Shown: piece by piece, positions 8,241-16,928 of the stretch | How positions within the stretch are numbered: position 1 is the first letter of the stretch | Layout: every line of letters begins with the position of its first letter | Origin: an uncultured Saprospiraceae bacterium | GTDB taxonomy: Bacteria > Bacteroidota > Bacteroidia > Chitinophagales > Saprospiraceae | Reading direction: 5' to 3' | DNA: 64,000 nucleotides | Assembly: GCA_937959275.1 (NCBI GenBank) | Contig: CALGLU010000001.1 | Coordinates: 60,471 to 124,470, forward strand | Made by a program: the position numbers and the translations under genes | Notes under the pieces: generated by a model | What the model was told of the DNA's origin: nothing | What the model saw: only the letters and a program-made list of their open reading frames with translations | Databases searched by the model: none

Positions 8241-11200
8241 TTAATTGCAGCCATCAATGTACGCATGGAATTGTGCACCTTGTAGAGTTTCAAAACTTGG
8301 TAATAAAGAGATGTTTGTTGCAGAATCATAATCTACATCTGCAGAGACGCCAATTGTTTGCCGAGACTCGATCGCTCCATTTGTCTCATAGTGTATACTT
8401 CCATTTTCCATTCCGGTGAGTCCCCCATTACTTCCGAATATGTAATCTGAAGGCGAAAATGTAGCGGTAGTCGTGACTGTTTGTGTACATCCATATAAGT
8501 CTTCCAAAACAACACCAACAACCGTCCCCGTCGTGATTGAAGAGTTTGAATATTGATTGTTAGATCCAATTTGGACTTGCTCCCCTTGATCCATCGTGCC
8601 ATTAGCGTTTGTATCCAAAAAGAATGTATATAAACTCATCCCGCCTGGTAGAACATTTACCACTCCTGTAGAGCCTCCACAGACTTTAGCCGTGATGACT
8701 GCTGGCGCTGAAACGCAATGCTTTTCCAGATTATCGAAATAATAGATATCACTTGTAAAGCTATTTGGATTAAACAACAATAGAATCTGATCTACATTTG
8801 CATCAAGCACAGATGCATCGGGCCTATCTGCATAATCAAAGGCAAGTGTTTCCCACTCATTTTGTTTCGTTGTCTCGACGGCATATCGACTATGTCTCCC
8901 TGATGGATAATTCGTTGGGGTAGAAACAGTCCCGTCTTCAAGTTGCAATAGAATACTTGTCCCCACAGGAGCACTCGTAAGGATATCTATATAAAATTTA
9001 GTGTCGCCACTCACATAACCACCAACCTCAAAGGGGCTGTCAATACTATACGTCATGTTATCAAATAAATCGCCAGCAGATCGAGTATATTTCCCAGCAA
9101 GAGAAGAAGGGTTCTCAGTGTTTGGTGTTGGATTAGTTACATTCTCTTCCATCACACCTACAGATGATTGATACGTAATGATAGCCGGATCATCAAAATT
9201 TTCTAGAACACAAGCCAACAAATCAATGACCTCTTCTAATACGATAACATCCAATGAAAGCGATTGCGAAGTACATCCATTGACATTCACCGATATACTA
9301 CCAGTGCTGGATGAATCGCCCCAATCTACATTGATAGTATTTGTGCCTTGACCAGATACAATACTCGCACCAGCAGGTACGCTCCAATTATATGTAGCGC
9401 CTACTCCTGCATTACCTACTGAATAGATCTCTCCAGTCGCCATATGATCAACTTGCTGAGCACCACTGATGTAAGCGAATTCACCTTCATAGACTCTGAC
9501 ATAATCAACTTCCATTATTTGTGGAAAGCTTGTACTTGCATCAGGAGATCCAGGCCAGTTGCCACCCACAGCCATATTCAAAAGCATATGGTATTCATGA
9601 TCGAAAGGCCAATTATTTGGTGATACATCAGCAATTGTCTTGGTGGAATAGAGGATGTCATCGACATACCATCTAATTTCTTCTTCATCCCATTCGATCG
9701 CATATTCATGAAAGTCATCATTGAATGTTCCACTATTCAAGCGATATGTTGCTGAGGAAGATTGATTATTCGGCCAGGGTGGACCATAATGTATCGTACC
9801 ATGAATTAATTCAGGTTCTTGCCCCAAGACTTCGACAATATCTAATTCTCCACTTTGAGGCCAAAAGCCGTAAGGTTCGTCCGTTGACAACATCCAAAAG
9901 GCTGGCCAGATACCTTGACCTATAGGCATCTTGATTGATGCTTCAAATCTTCCGTAGGTGAAGTCAGCTGTGCCTTTCGTTCTTAACCTTGCCGAGGTAT
10001 AGCTTTTACCTCCGAAGGATTCTTCTTTTGCGATTATTTTGAGTGTACCGCCAGAGACGACTGCATTCTCATTTCGATAATACTGCAATTCGCTATTTCC
10101 CCAGTCACATAAAGAAGGACAGCCATCACCTATTTGAGGAGTCCATTTGGAATTGTCTAAGCTTGTCCCGTTAAAGTTGTCTTCCCAGACCAAAACAGGA
10201 CATGTTGGTATAACATTACAGTCTCCATAAAAATAGATATTGTCCACAAAGTAAATCAGATCATCTCCATTGTCAAACTTCATGCGTATGACATTGCTCA
10301 AATTGACGACGCCAGAAAATGCACTTAATGGAATATCTATGCTATTCCATTGCCCTGGTACTAAGTTGATCATATAGGCTGCTTCAACAGGTCCTGGATT
10401 GGTGAGATTGAAATTGACTTGTGTTGCTCCAGGAGACCAAATGTCCATATGAACATCTGTATACTCACTGATATCTAATGCGTTTTGAAAGGCAATCCGT
10501 TGTAGATCAAAATTGTCATACTTGAGCATGTTATTCCCTCCTATATCTTCAATCGTCACGTTTGTTTGTTGATTTGGATTTGGATTAAAATTGGTGCCAG
10601 GTAATTCGGTGAAGGCATCACTGAAAATAGCAAGGACATTATCACAAGGTGCCGGTGAAGGAGCTGCAAACTCAGGCGCTTGTGGTGTTTGGCATAATAC
10701 AGTTGATGTATTTCCCACTTGAATTAGATCATCGAAGTAAAATGAAGTGCCATCTCCTCCAACTCCAAAGTCAAAAAAGACAACCACTTTCTGTAAAGAT
10801 TTGGTGCTTGCATTCGTTGTTGAGAAATCAAACGTTAGTTCTTGCCACGTATTTGCAGCGCCTAACGTAGAAGATATTTCATTAAAAGTACTTGATAAGC
10901 TAAGGTTCTCTAACTTAAACAGGACTGTAATACCTGGTTTTGGTGAATAAACTTTTAGCTTAAATACTTCACCTTGGCTAAAGTCTATTGGGTCTTCTAA
11001 TGTCAAAACCGTCCCTGCCCAAGTCTGTGCCCCACTCGTTTTTAGAGATCTACCCACAGTTGGCGATATATTAATGCCACTAGTGCTTGGGTTAGCATCT
11101 AGTTCAGTTGCTGTCCCGCCAAAATCTATAAAATCATAATCTATAAATTGACATTCAAAATCGACGTCAAAATCCAATACATTGACTGATTGACTTTGTA

Positions 11201-11249
11201 ATACGCCTGTTCCATATATAATAAATAAGCAAATGAAATATTTTTTCAT
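8241..11249 (-). CDS. Secreted multidomain GH16 beta-glucanase (laminarinase-like)
   Basis: A 1002-residue secreted enzyme predicted to hydrolyse beta-1,3(-1,4)-glucan such as laminarin. In order: signal peptide (1-20); a CBM-like jelly roll (~25-180, FYFDDLIQVG end); a second CBM-like module (~205-345, IYFVDNIYFYG); and the GH16 catalytic domain (~355-595) with ExDxxE catalytic motif GELDIVEVLG near 463-472 and flanking FWML. Then come a PKD-like domain (~600-680, GATYNWSVP), a third CBM-like module (~690-850, IYYFDNLEKHC), an SdrD/linker region with DTNANGTMDQGE, and a C-terminal ~55-residue module ending LLPSFE...AYIDGCN. That ending is shared with the giant protein at 32753 and looks like a secretion/sorting tail. 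It is transcribed alone. Confidence 0.93.
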   Translation of the reverse strand: MKKYFICLFIIYGTGVLQSQSVNVLDFDVDFECQFIDYDFIDFGGTATELDANPSTSGINISPTVGRSLKTSGAQTWAGTVLTLEDPIDFSQGEVFKLKVYSPKPGITVLFKLENLSLSSTFNEISSTLGAANTWQELTFDFSTTNASTKSLQKVVVFFDFGVGGDGTSFYFDDLIQVGNTSTVLCQTPQAPEFAAPSPAPCDNVLAIFSDAFTELPGTNFNPNPNQQTNVTIEDIGGNNMLKYDNFDLQRIAFQNALDISEYTDVHMDIWSPGATQVNFNLTNPGPVEAAYMINLVPGQWNSIDIPLSAFSGVVNLSNVIRMKFDNGDDLIYFVDNIYFYGDCNVIPTCPVLVWEDNFNGTSLDNSKWTPQIGDGCPSLCDWGNSELQYYRNENAVVSGGTLKIIAKEESFGGKSYTSARLRTKGTADFTYGRFEASIKMPIGQGIWPAFWMLSTDEPYGFWPQSGELDIVEVLGQEPELIHGTIHYGPPWPNNQSSSATYRLNSGTFNDDFHEYAIEWDEEEIRWYVDDILYSTKTIADVSPNNWPFDHEYHMLLNMAVGGNWPGSPDASTSFPQIMEVDYVRVYEGEFAYISGAQQVDHMATGEIYSVGNAGVGATYNWSVPAGASIVSGQGTNTINVDWGDSSSTGSISVNVNGCTSQSLSLDVIVLEEVIDLLACVLENFDDPAIITYQSSVGVMEENVTNPTPNTENPSSLAGKYTRSAGDLFDNMTYSIDSPFEVGGYVSGDTKFYIDILTSAPVGTSILLQLEDGTVSTPTNYPSGRHSRYAVETTKQNEWETLAFDYADRPDASVLDANVDQILLLFNPNSFTSDIYYFDNLEKHCVSAPAVITAKVCGGSTGVVNVLPGGMSLYTFFLDTNANGTMDQGEQVQIGSNNQYSNSSITTGTVVGVVLEDLYGCTQTVTTTATFSPSDYIFGSNGGLTGMENGSIHYETNGAIESRQTIGVSADVDYDSATNISLLPSFETLQGAQFHAYIDGCN

Positions 11250-11417
11250 TAGTGAGTCGTATTTGAGATTTATAGCTTTAATTTGAGTAATGACAAGGAG
11301 TCAAAAATATAAGAATAACTGAAAAAATATCAATGTTTTGTGTTAAAACATATTGTTTGCTATGACATGTGTTTGAAAGGGTTTTATTGACTCGTCTGAG
11401 TAATAAAACCTTGCCCT

Positions 11418-11496
11418 TGTTTGTGTTGTCACCAACAAGAACCTGACATCTAAGATTTATAAATAATATGTCGTCGGTAAATGACCAAAAACGGCC
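11418..11496 (+). repeat. Intergenic hairpin repeat, copy C (degenerate)
   Basis: A third, diverged member of the repeat seen at 6995-7286. GTTGTCACCAACAAGAACCTGACA matches the trailing half-unit of copy B over ~24 bases with two changes, then a degenerate hairpin region ending AACGGCC follows. It lies in the 11250-11563 gap between the GH16 gene and smc. The rest of that gap shows nothing I can name. Confidence 0.6.
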
Positions 11497-11563
11497 TACA
11501 GATGCATTTATAGTTTTGTAAAGGGGATCTTTTCAATCAAAATGGATGAGAATCAGTCTAAAA

Positions 11564-14500
11564 TTAATTATCAGAAGTCGTTACAATCGGCTCGTATTTA
11601 TAATTTCTAAAGTCTACAGTACTCAATCCCGAAACACCCTGCTCTTGCATGTAGACGCCATATAGCACATCGACTTCTGCCATTGTTAATTTGTTGTGTG
11701 TTACAACGATAAACTGAGATCGCTCTGAGAACTTCTTGATGATCTTATTAAACTTCTGGACATTGGTGTCATCCAATGGTGCATCGACCTCATCAAAGAT
11801 ACAGAACGGTGCAGGTTTAAGGAGATATAGGGCGAATAATAATGCTGTCGCTGTCAAAGTCTTTTCTCCTCCAGACAGTTGACTTAATGATTTTGGTTTC
11901 TTACCCTTTGGTTTAGCGATGATTTCAATATTTGCATTGAGAGGTGAATCTCCTTCTAACAAGACTAAATCACAATCATCATCTTCAGAGAAGAGACTCC
12001 TAAACACTTCTTTGAAATTAACCTTAATTCGATTAAAGGCATCCATGAATTGATCCGTCGCCTTCAACTCAATTTCTTCTATAGTTTCTAGTAGTGAGCC
12101 TTTTGAGTTGAGGATATCTTCGCGCTGAGAGGAGATGTTGTCATACCGTTCTTTCATCTCTTCGAAGGCTTCAAGTGCCAATGGATTGACTTCTCCAAAA
12201 CCATGGAACCTTGATTTTAAACGGTTCATTTGGATCTCTATTTCAGTCACAGTTCGCTCGTCCTCTTCATCAATTTCATGCTGATCTACAACATCTTTAC
12301 TGATGCCAAATTCTAAATCAACGCGTTCGTAAACAGCAGCAATACTGAAATCATACGACGTTTGTTTATCTTTGATGCCATTGATGACTGACTGACATTC
12401 TGATATTTTGCGATGCAGCGATTTTAACTCATCTTCCTTTTTATTGATTGTTCCTCTGACTTCAAAATAGCTGTGCTCTGCAGACGTAAGCCTAGTTTCA
12501 AGAGCCTTTTTATCTTCATAACTACTTAACAATAGTTGTTTTAGTTCTGATACTTTAGTCTGAGATTCTTCATTCTCTGTGGTGAGTTGCTCTTTGATTG
12601 TTTCATTATGACTGAGGCTCTCCTTGATTTGAGATTCTTGCTGTTGATTGTAATCTAGCTCTAATTGGATGTTTTTACTTTCACCTTCTTTTTTTAGAAA
12701 TTGAATGTTAATCTCATTGACCAATTGAGTTGACTCGGCTAGTCGCTGAGCTAGCTGATCCAAACTTTTATCACTGACCTTGTCTTCACTATCATCTGAT
12801 AAAAGTTCATTTTTAATGTTGACTAAATCAATGTCGATAGAAGATAAATGAGCTGTTTTTTCGGTGATAGAATTTTTGGCTTTATTAATCACATCCAGCC
12901 ACTCTTTATTTTGTGATTTGGAGATGTCTAACTCTGTTTGGAGCTTGACTAGATTTTCGTTGTTGTTCGTATGTTCGGTTTTTAAACCTTCGATTTGTTG
13001 ATTTATCGTATCGACATGAAGCCCGGCCAATTCCTTTTGGAGCTCTTCGATTGTCTTTTCCTTTTCTGCAATTGTAGCATTGAGCTCAGTGACATATGCT
13101 TCTAGTGCTTCTAATTTCTTTTGACGTCCCAGTTTGTTACCTTCGAATAGTCCAATCGATCCACCTGAAATGGATTGCTTCGTTTTTATAAATGTGCCCT
13201 TCTTTGACAGAATATCCTGATTCGAGTTAGATAAACCATTTAATTGATCTAACTGGCCATCATAGATAAATGCATTCCCTAATAGCTGATCAACCAAATT
13301 CTGGTATTTGGATTCTGTCCGCACAAATTGTTTTGCTGGACTCAAAGACGCATGCGAAGACTCTGAACGAGTGCTCGATGATTGTATTTGATCAAGGATA
13401 AAGAAGTTAGCTTTCCCCTTTTGAGCCTCACTTAGAAGCCCTATGCCTTGGATAGCATCTGATAAGGTATCACAGACGTAGTAATTTAGATACGGATCTA
13501 AGTATTGCTCAAGCACCAGCTTGACGCTATCATCTGGTTCGATGATATCTGACAATAACGGAGCATGCGCATCCCAAGAGTTGCGCAAGTACTTTATTGA
13601 TTCAGGATAGCCCTCAAGACTTTGAATCATCTCTCGTAAGAGGTCAATTTCATTTTGCTTAGCATCGGCTTGCCGTCTAACTTTTGCAGCGTCATGGACC
13701 TGCTTTTCTATCTCTAATTCTACACCTCTCTTTTTTGTCTCTAACTCTTGCTTGGTTTCTTCTAATTTCTGAAGTTGATCAATACGATTTTGTTGATCTT
13801 GACTCAGTTGCTGGATTGCTGTTTCTTTTTCTTCTAACTGAGTTAAGATCGAATTGATTCTAATTTCTGTATTCTGTCGTTCTTGATTTAGTGACAAAAT
13901 TTGTTCTTGCATGACTGCCTTCTGCGTTTCTTTACTCTGCAGTTCTTCATTTGCCTTTATCCGCTTCAATGTAAATGCATCAAAAGAAGACTTCATCTCA
14001 TTGAAATTCTGCTGAATCTCTTCGTGTTCAAGCTTTGCTACTGATAATTTTTCTTGAATAACATCTAGCTCTTGCTTAATACCTATCTTGTCATCATTCA
14101 ACGATTTTAGCGACGTTCCAAAATTATCAATTGAGGCCAGTTTACCGCTTTTCTCTTCTTCTATCTCCGTAAGACGCTTGAGGTTGTAGCTGATCTTCTC
14201 TGTTAACAGGTCCTTTTGATATTCTTTGTTCCGTTGCTCATTTATGAGCTCATTCAGATTCTTTTGTAGTTCTGATAGCCCCTTTTCTTTGTCAATGTTA
14301 TTGGACTTCATTGACTGAAGTTCAGCTTCGAGGCTTAGCGAAGCAGTATTATACTTTTCAAAATTTTCAGTCTCTGTTAGTTTCTTCTGATCTAGGTTTA
14401 CAAGTTTTGTTTTTAGATTAAGAACTTTTCGTTTGCTAAACAGCAATGAAGAATTTCTATAATTCTCCTTGACTTCATTATACTTAATCGTATTCTTTGC

Positions 14501-15124
14501 TTGCTTCTCTAGTGATTTTAGATTACCCTCTAGCTCGTATAGTAAGTCCTCTACCCTATTTAAATCTCCTTCGGTAAGTTTTAGTTTATTGAGTGTTTCT
14601 TTTTTCCGTTGCTTAAATTTTGAAACTCCAGCTGCTTGCTCAAACATTTTACGACGAGCATTCTCCTTATCAGCGAGAATATCATCGACCATGCCCAATG
14701 CGATAATTGCGTAGGAATTTGAACCAATCCCCGTATCTATGAAAAGCGACTGAACATCTTTTAATCTACATTTTACATCATTCAGCCTATACTCACTTTC
14801 ACCACTTCTGTATAGATGTCTAGCGACTGTAACGGTATCGTATTCTGTTGGTAAGAGGTTCTTCGTGTTGTCAAATGTCAGTGCGACCTGAGCTACACCG
14901 CTTGATTTTCTCTTCTTCGTCCCGTTAAAAATAACATCGGTCATTTTTTGTAAACGGAGATCTTTACTTTTTTGCTCACCTAAGACCCATCGCATGGCGT
15001 CTATGATGTTAGATTTACCTGAACCATTCGGTCCAACGACACCTATCACATTCTCATCGAAATTTATAACAGTTTCGTCAGCAAAACTCTTAAAACCTTT
15101 GATGTAAAGTTTCCTCAACCTCAT
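11564..15124 (-). CDS. smc: Chromosome segregation protein SMC
   Basis: A full-length (1186 residue) structural maintenance of chromosomes ATPase, which dimerises and loops DNA for chromosome organisation. The N-terminal head carries Walker A GPNGSGKSN at 31-39. Two long heptad-rich coiled coils (~170-500 and ~670-1010) flank a hinge (~510-650). The C-terminal head has signature LSGGEKTLTA near 1083 and Walker B FCIFDEVDAPLDD. Its start is fixed by the canonical MRLRKLYIKGFKSF. No scpA or scpB gene is adjacent. A TATATTTG box lies only 5 bases before the ATG, so the mRNA may be leaderless. Confidence 0.97.
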   Translation of the reverse strand: MRLRKLYIKGFKSFADETVINFDENVIGVVGPNGSGKSNIIDAMRWVLGEQKSKDLRLQKMTDVIFNGTKKRKSSGVAQVALTFDNTKNLLPTEYDTVTVARHLYRSGESEYRLNDVKCRLKDVQSLFIDTGIGSNSYAIIALGMVDDILADKENARRKMFEQAAGVSKFKQRKKETLNKLKLTEGDLNRVEDLLYELEGNLKSLEKQAKNTIKYNEVKENYRNSSLLFSKRKVLNLKTKLVNLDQKKLTETENFEKYNTASLSLEAELQSMKSNNIDKEKGLSELQKNLNELINEQRNKEYQKDLLTEKISYNLKRLTEIEEEKSGKLASIDNFGTSLKSLNDDKIGIKQELDVIQEKLSVAKLEHEEIQQNFNEMKSSFDAFTLKRIKANEELQSKETQKAVMQEQILSLNQERQNTEIRINSILTQLEEKETAIQQLSQDQQNRIDQLQKLEETKQELETKKRGVELEIEKQVHDAAKVRRQADAKQNEIDLLREMIQSLEGYPESIKYLRNSWDAHAPLLSDIIEPDDSVKLVLEQYLDPYLNYYVCDTLSDAIQGIGLLSEAQKGKANFFILDQIQSSSTRSESSHASLSPAKQFVRTESKYQNLVDQLLGNAFIYDGQLDQLNGLSNSNQDILSKKGTFIKTKQSISGGSIGLFEGNKLGRQKKLEALEAYVTELNATIAEKEKTIEELQKELAGLHVDTINQQIEGLKTEHTNNNENLVKLQTELDISKSQNKEWLDVINKAKNSITEKTAHLSSIDIDLVNIKNELLSDDSEDKVSDKSLDQLAQRLAESTQLVNEINIQFLKKEGESKNIQLELDYNQQQESQIKESLSHNETIKEQLTTENEESQTKVSELKQLLLSSYEDKKALETRLTSAEHSYFEVRGTINKKEDELKSLHRKISECQSVINGIKDKQTSYDFSIAAVYERVDLEFGISKDVVDQHEIDEEDERTVTEIEIQMNRLKSRFHGFGEVNPLALEAFEEMKERYDNISSQREDILNSKGSLLETIEEIELKATDQFMDAFNRIKVNFKEVFRSLFSEDDDCDLVLLEGDSPLNANIEIIAKPKGKKPKSLSQLSGGEKTLTATALLFALYLLKPAPFCIFDEVDAPLDDTNVQKFNKIIKKFSERSQFIVVTHNKLTMAEVDVLYGVYMQEQGVSGLSTVDFRNYKYEPIVTTSDN

Positions 15125-15129
15125 GCGCG

Positions 15130-15137
15130 CAAATATA
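15130..15137 (-). promoter_or_regulatory. Putative -7 promoter box of smc
   Basis: TATATTTG on the minus strand fits the Bacteroidota -7 consensus TAnnTTTG exactly. It ends 5 bases before the smc ATG. No clear -33 TTTG element is seen at the usual distance, so this rests on one element only. Confidence 0.4.
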
Positions 15138-15239
15138 TTGAATTAGTCTATATATAGCTTTTTAAAATTTAATAGTTATCAACATTCTATCCATGTAAAA
15201 ACATACAATGTTTTAGTGCTTAATAACCAATTATTTAGG

Positions 15240-16577
15240 TCAAACAGAAAGATGATACCATCGCTTAGAACGAAGATATAAAAGACTAAAAACTGTGATT
15301 AGCAACCAATAAACAATCTCAATACTCCAAGCCCACTCCAAAGACATAGAATAGACATTAATCACAAAATGCGCTACAATCAGATAGAAGATGACTAAAC
15401 TGCCTTGTATGTAGAGCCCTACAAGCGTGGCACCTGTACCAATTAAACCGTTGATGACGATCCCTCCAATCGAAAATATTGTCATGATGCCAATCAAAAC
15501 CCAAAACAAATTACCTGAATCATCAAATATGCTCATGTCTTCAGAACCAAAAATCGGATATAATGTATACTCAGGAAATAAAACTGTTGGCAAAGCAATG
15601 AGTAGACTAAATCCAAGCGATAGGAAGATCGTTTTACGTATAATAGCGAATACTTGATCTTGCTGATTCTGACCTATAAAATTACTCACCAGTGTATTTA
15701 TTCCCGCAGAAAATCCCCAACATGGCACAGATAAAATCAAATACACATTTCGAATCAAGTTTGACATTTCTAGTTCTCTTAGTCCTATATTCTCAATCAT
15801 ACTGAAGAAGATAAACCAACTCCCAATACCCATAACCGCTTGTAATACAATCGGCATAGATAACTTGAACATTGACCAAATGTTTTCTAGATTTGGCACC
15901 AAATGCGAGAGCAATTTAAATTCCTTAAACGCCCCTTCTTTAATCATATAGATGACAAAAACAATAAAAGCAACGATCTCTGCAATTGTGCTCGCCCAAG
16001 CCGCCCCCACTATGCCCATCTCAGGAAATCCAAACCGGCCAAAGATCAAACAATAGTTAAGCACTAAATTGACAAATACGAGCAGTAAAGTATCCCAGAT
16101 GATAAAGCTTGTCCTCGCAATACCTGTATATAGGCCGATCATTGCCAAGCCTGTAAAACTAAAAAACACACCGTATGATCTTGGATAGATGTAATCAAGA
16201 CACTTGCCCAATACCTCATCATTGGAGATAAACCAGGCGAAGAAATGCTCTGCTCCAAACTGTATAAACAGGAAAACAAGACATGCAAATAACAACTCCA
16301 AGAAAAATAAGCTTAAAGCGCTCTTACCAATCCCTTCCTTGTTATTCTCTCCATATCGCCTCGCTATTCTAATTTGACCACCTCGACTAAAACCGTAGCC
16401 CATGGATGCGATAATCAAATAGAAGACACCGATAAGACCGATAGAAGCGAATTCTAAAGCGCTCTTGTGATATAAGAAAACATTATCTGTCAGTACGACA
16501 ACATTTTGGGCTGCACTACCAAGCATAATTGGTAATGAAATCGTAAGAATCTGTTTATAAGTGCTATTTAGTTTCAA
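15240..16577 (-). CDS. MATE-family multidrug/Na+ efflux transporter
   Basis: A 445-residue inner-membrane protein with twelve hydrophobic segments in two six-helix halves, typical of MATE (DinF/NorM-like) antiporters. The N-terminal SLPIMLGSAAQNVVVLTDNVFL region and the second-half SMPIVLQAVMGIGSWFIFF region are the paired helix 1 and 7 signatures. Substrate unknown. The start appears to be TTG at 16577: upstream in frame there is a stop (TAA) and no ATG. The first ~15 codons and the region before them are duplicated at 16812-16940. Confidence 0.9.
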   Translation of the reverse strand: MKLNSTYKQILTISLPIMLGSAAQNVVVLTDNVFLYHKSALEFASIGLIGVFYLIIASMGYGFSRGGQIRIARRYGENNKEGIGKSALSLFFLELLFACLVFLFIQFGAEHFFAWFISNDEVLGKCLDYIYPRSYGVFFSFTGLAMIGLYTGIARTSFIIWDTLLLVFVNLVLNYCLIFGRFGFPEMGIVGAAWASTIAEIVAFIVFVIYMIKEGAFKEFKLLSHLVPNLENIWSMFKLSMPIVLQAVMGIGSWFIFFSMIENIGLRELEMSNLIRNVYLILSVPCWGFSAGINTLVSNFIGQNQQDQVFAIIRKTIFLSLGFSLLIALPTVLFPEYTLYPIFGSEDMSIFDDSGNLFWVLIGIMTIFSIGGIVINGLIGTGATLVGLYIQGSLVIFYLIVAHFVINVYSMSLEWAWSIEIVYWLLITVFSLLYLRSKRWYHLSV

Positions 16578-16728
16578 AAAACGGTTAAGTTGGTATTCTA
16601 AAGATTAGGAGTGTAAAGACCTTCATGAAGTCACAAAACTCCTCTAAAATGAACAAAATATATTTACAATCTCACTAAGTTTAATTCTTTATAAAGACCA
16701 TTGCTATTTTTATGTTAGACATGGATGA

Positions 16729-16857
16729 TCATAGTTCAACTCGATCAAGCATATATACTGACTTAGGCTTCATTCTTAATTGACCATTTCTGTCTGGACT
16801 ATCACTTTTTGTATTGGAAATCGCAAGAATCTTTTTATAAGTGCTGTTTAGTTTCAA
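16729..16857 (-). pseudogene. Fossil duplicate of the MATE gene 5' end
   Basis: A second copy of the first ~14 codons of the MATE gene (TTG start, then KLNSTYK, KILAIS), after which similarity stops abruptly and the frame runs into unrelated codons until TGA at 16729. It lies in the 16578-16928 gap. The flanking upstream stretch TTTTTTGAAACTAAA and the bases before it are also copied. It is not expected to make a functional protein. Confidence 0.7.
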
Positions 16858-16928
16858 AAAACGGTTAAGTTGGTATTCAATTCAGTAAGTAACAAAAAGA
16901 CCTTTAAGGCCACATAAACTCGACTAAA

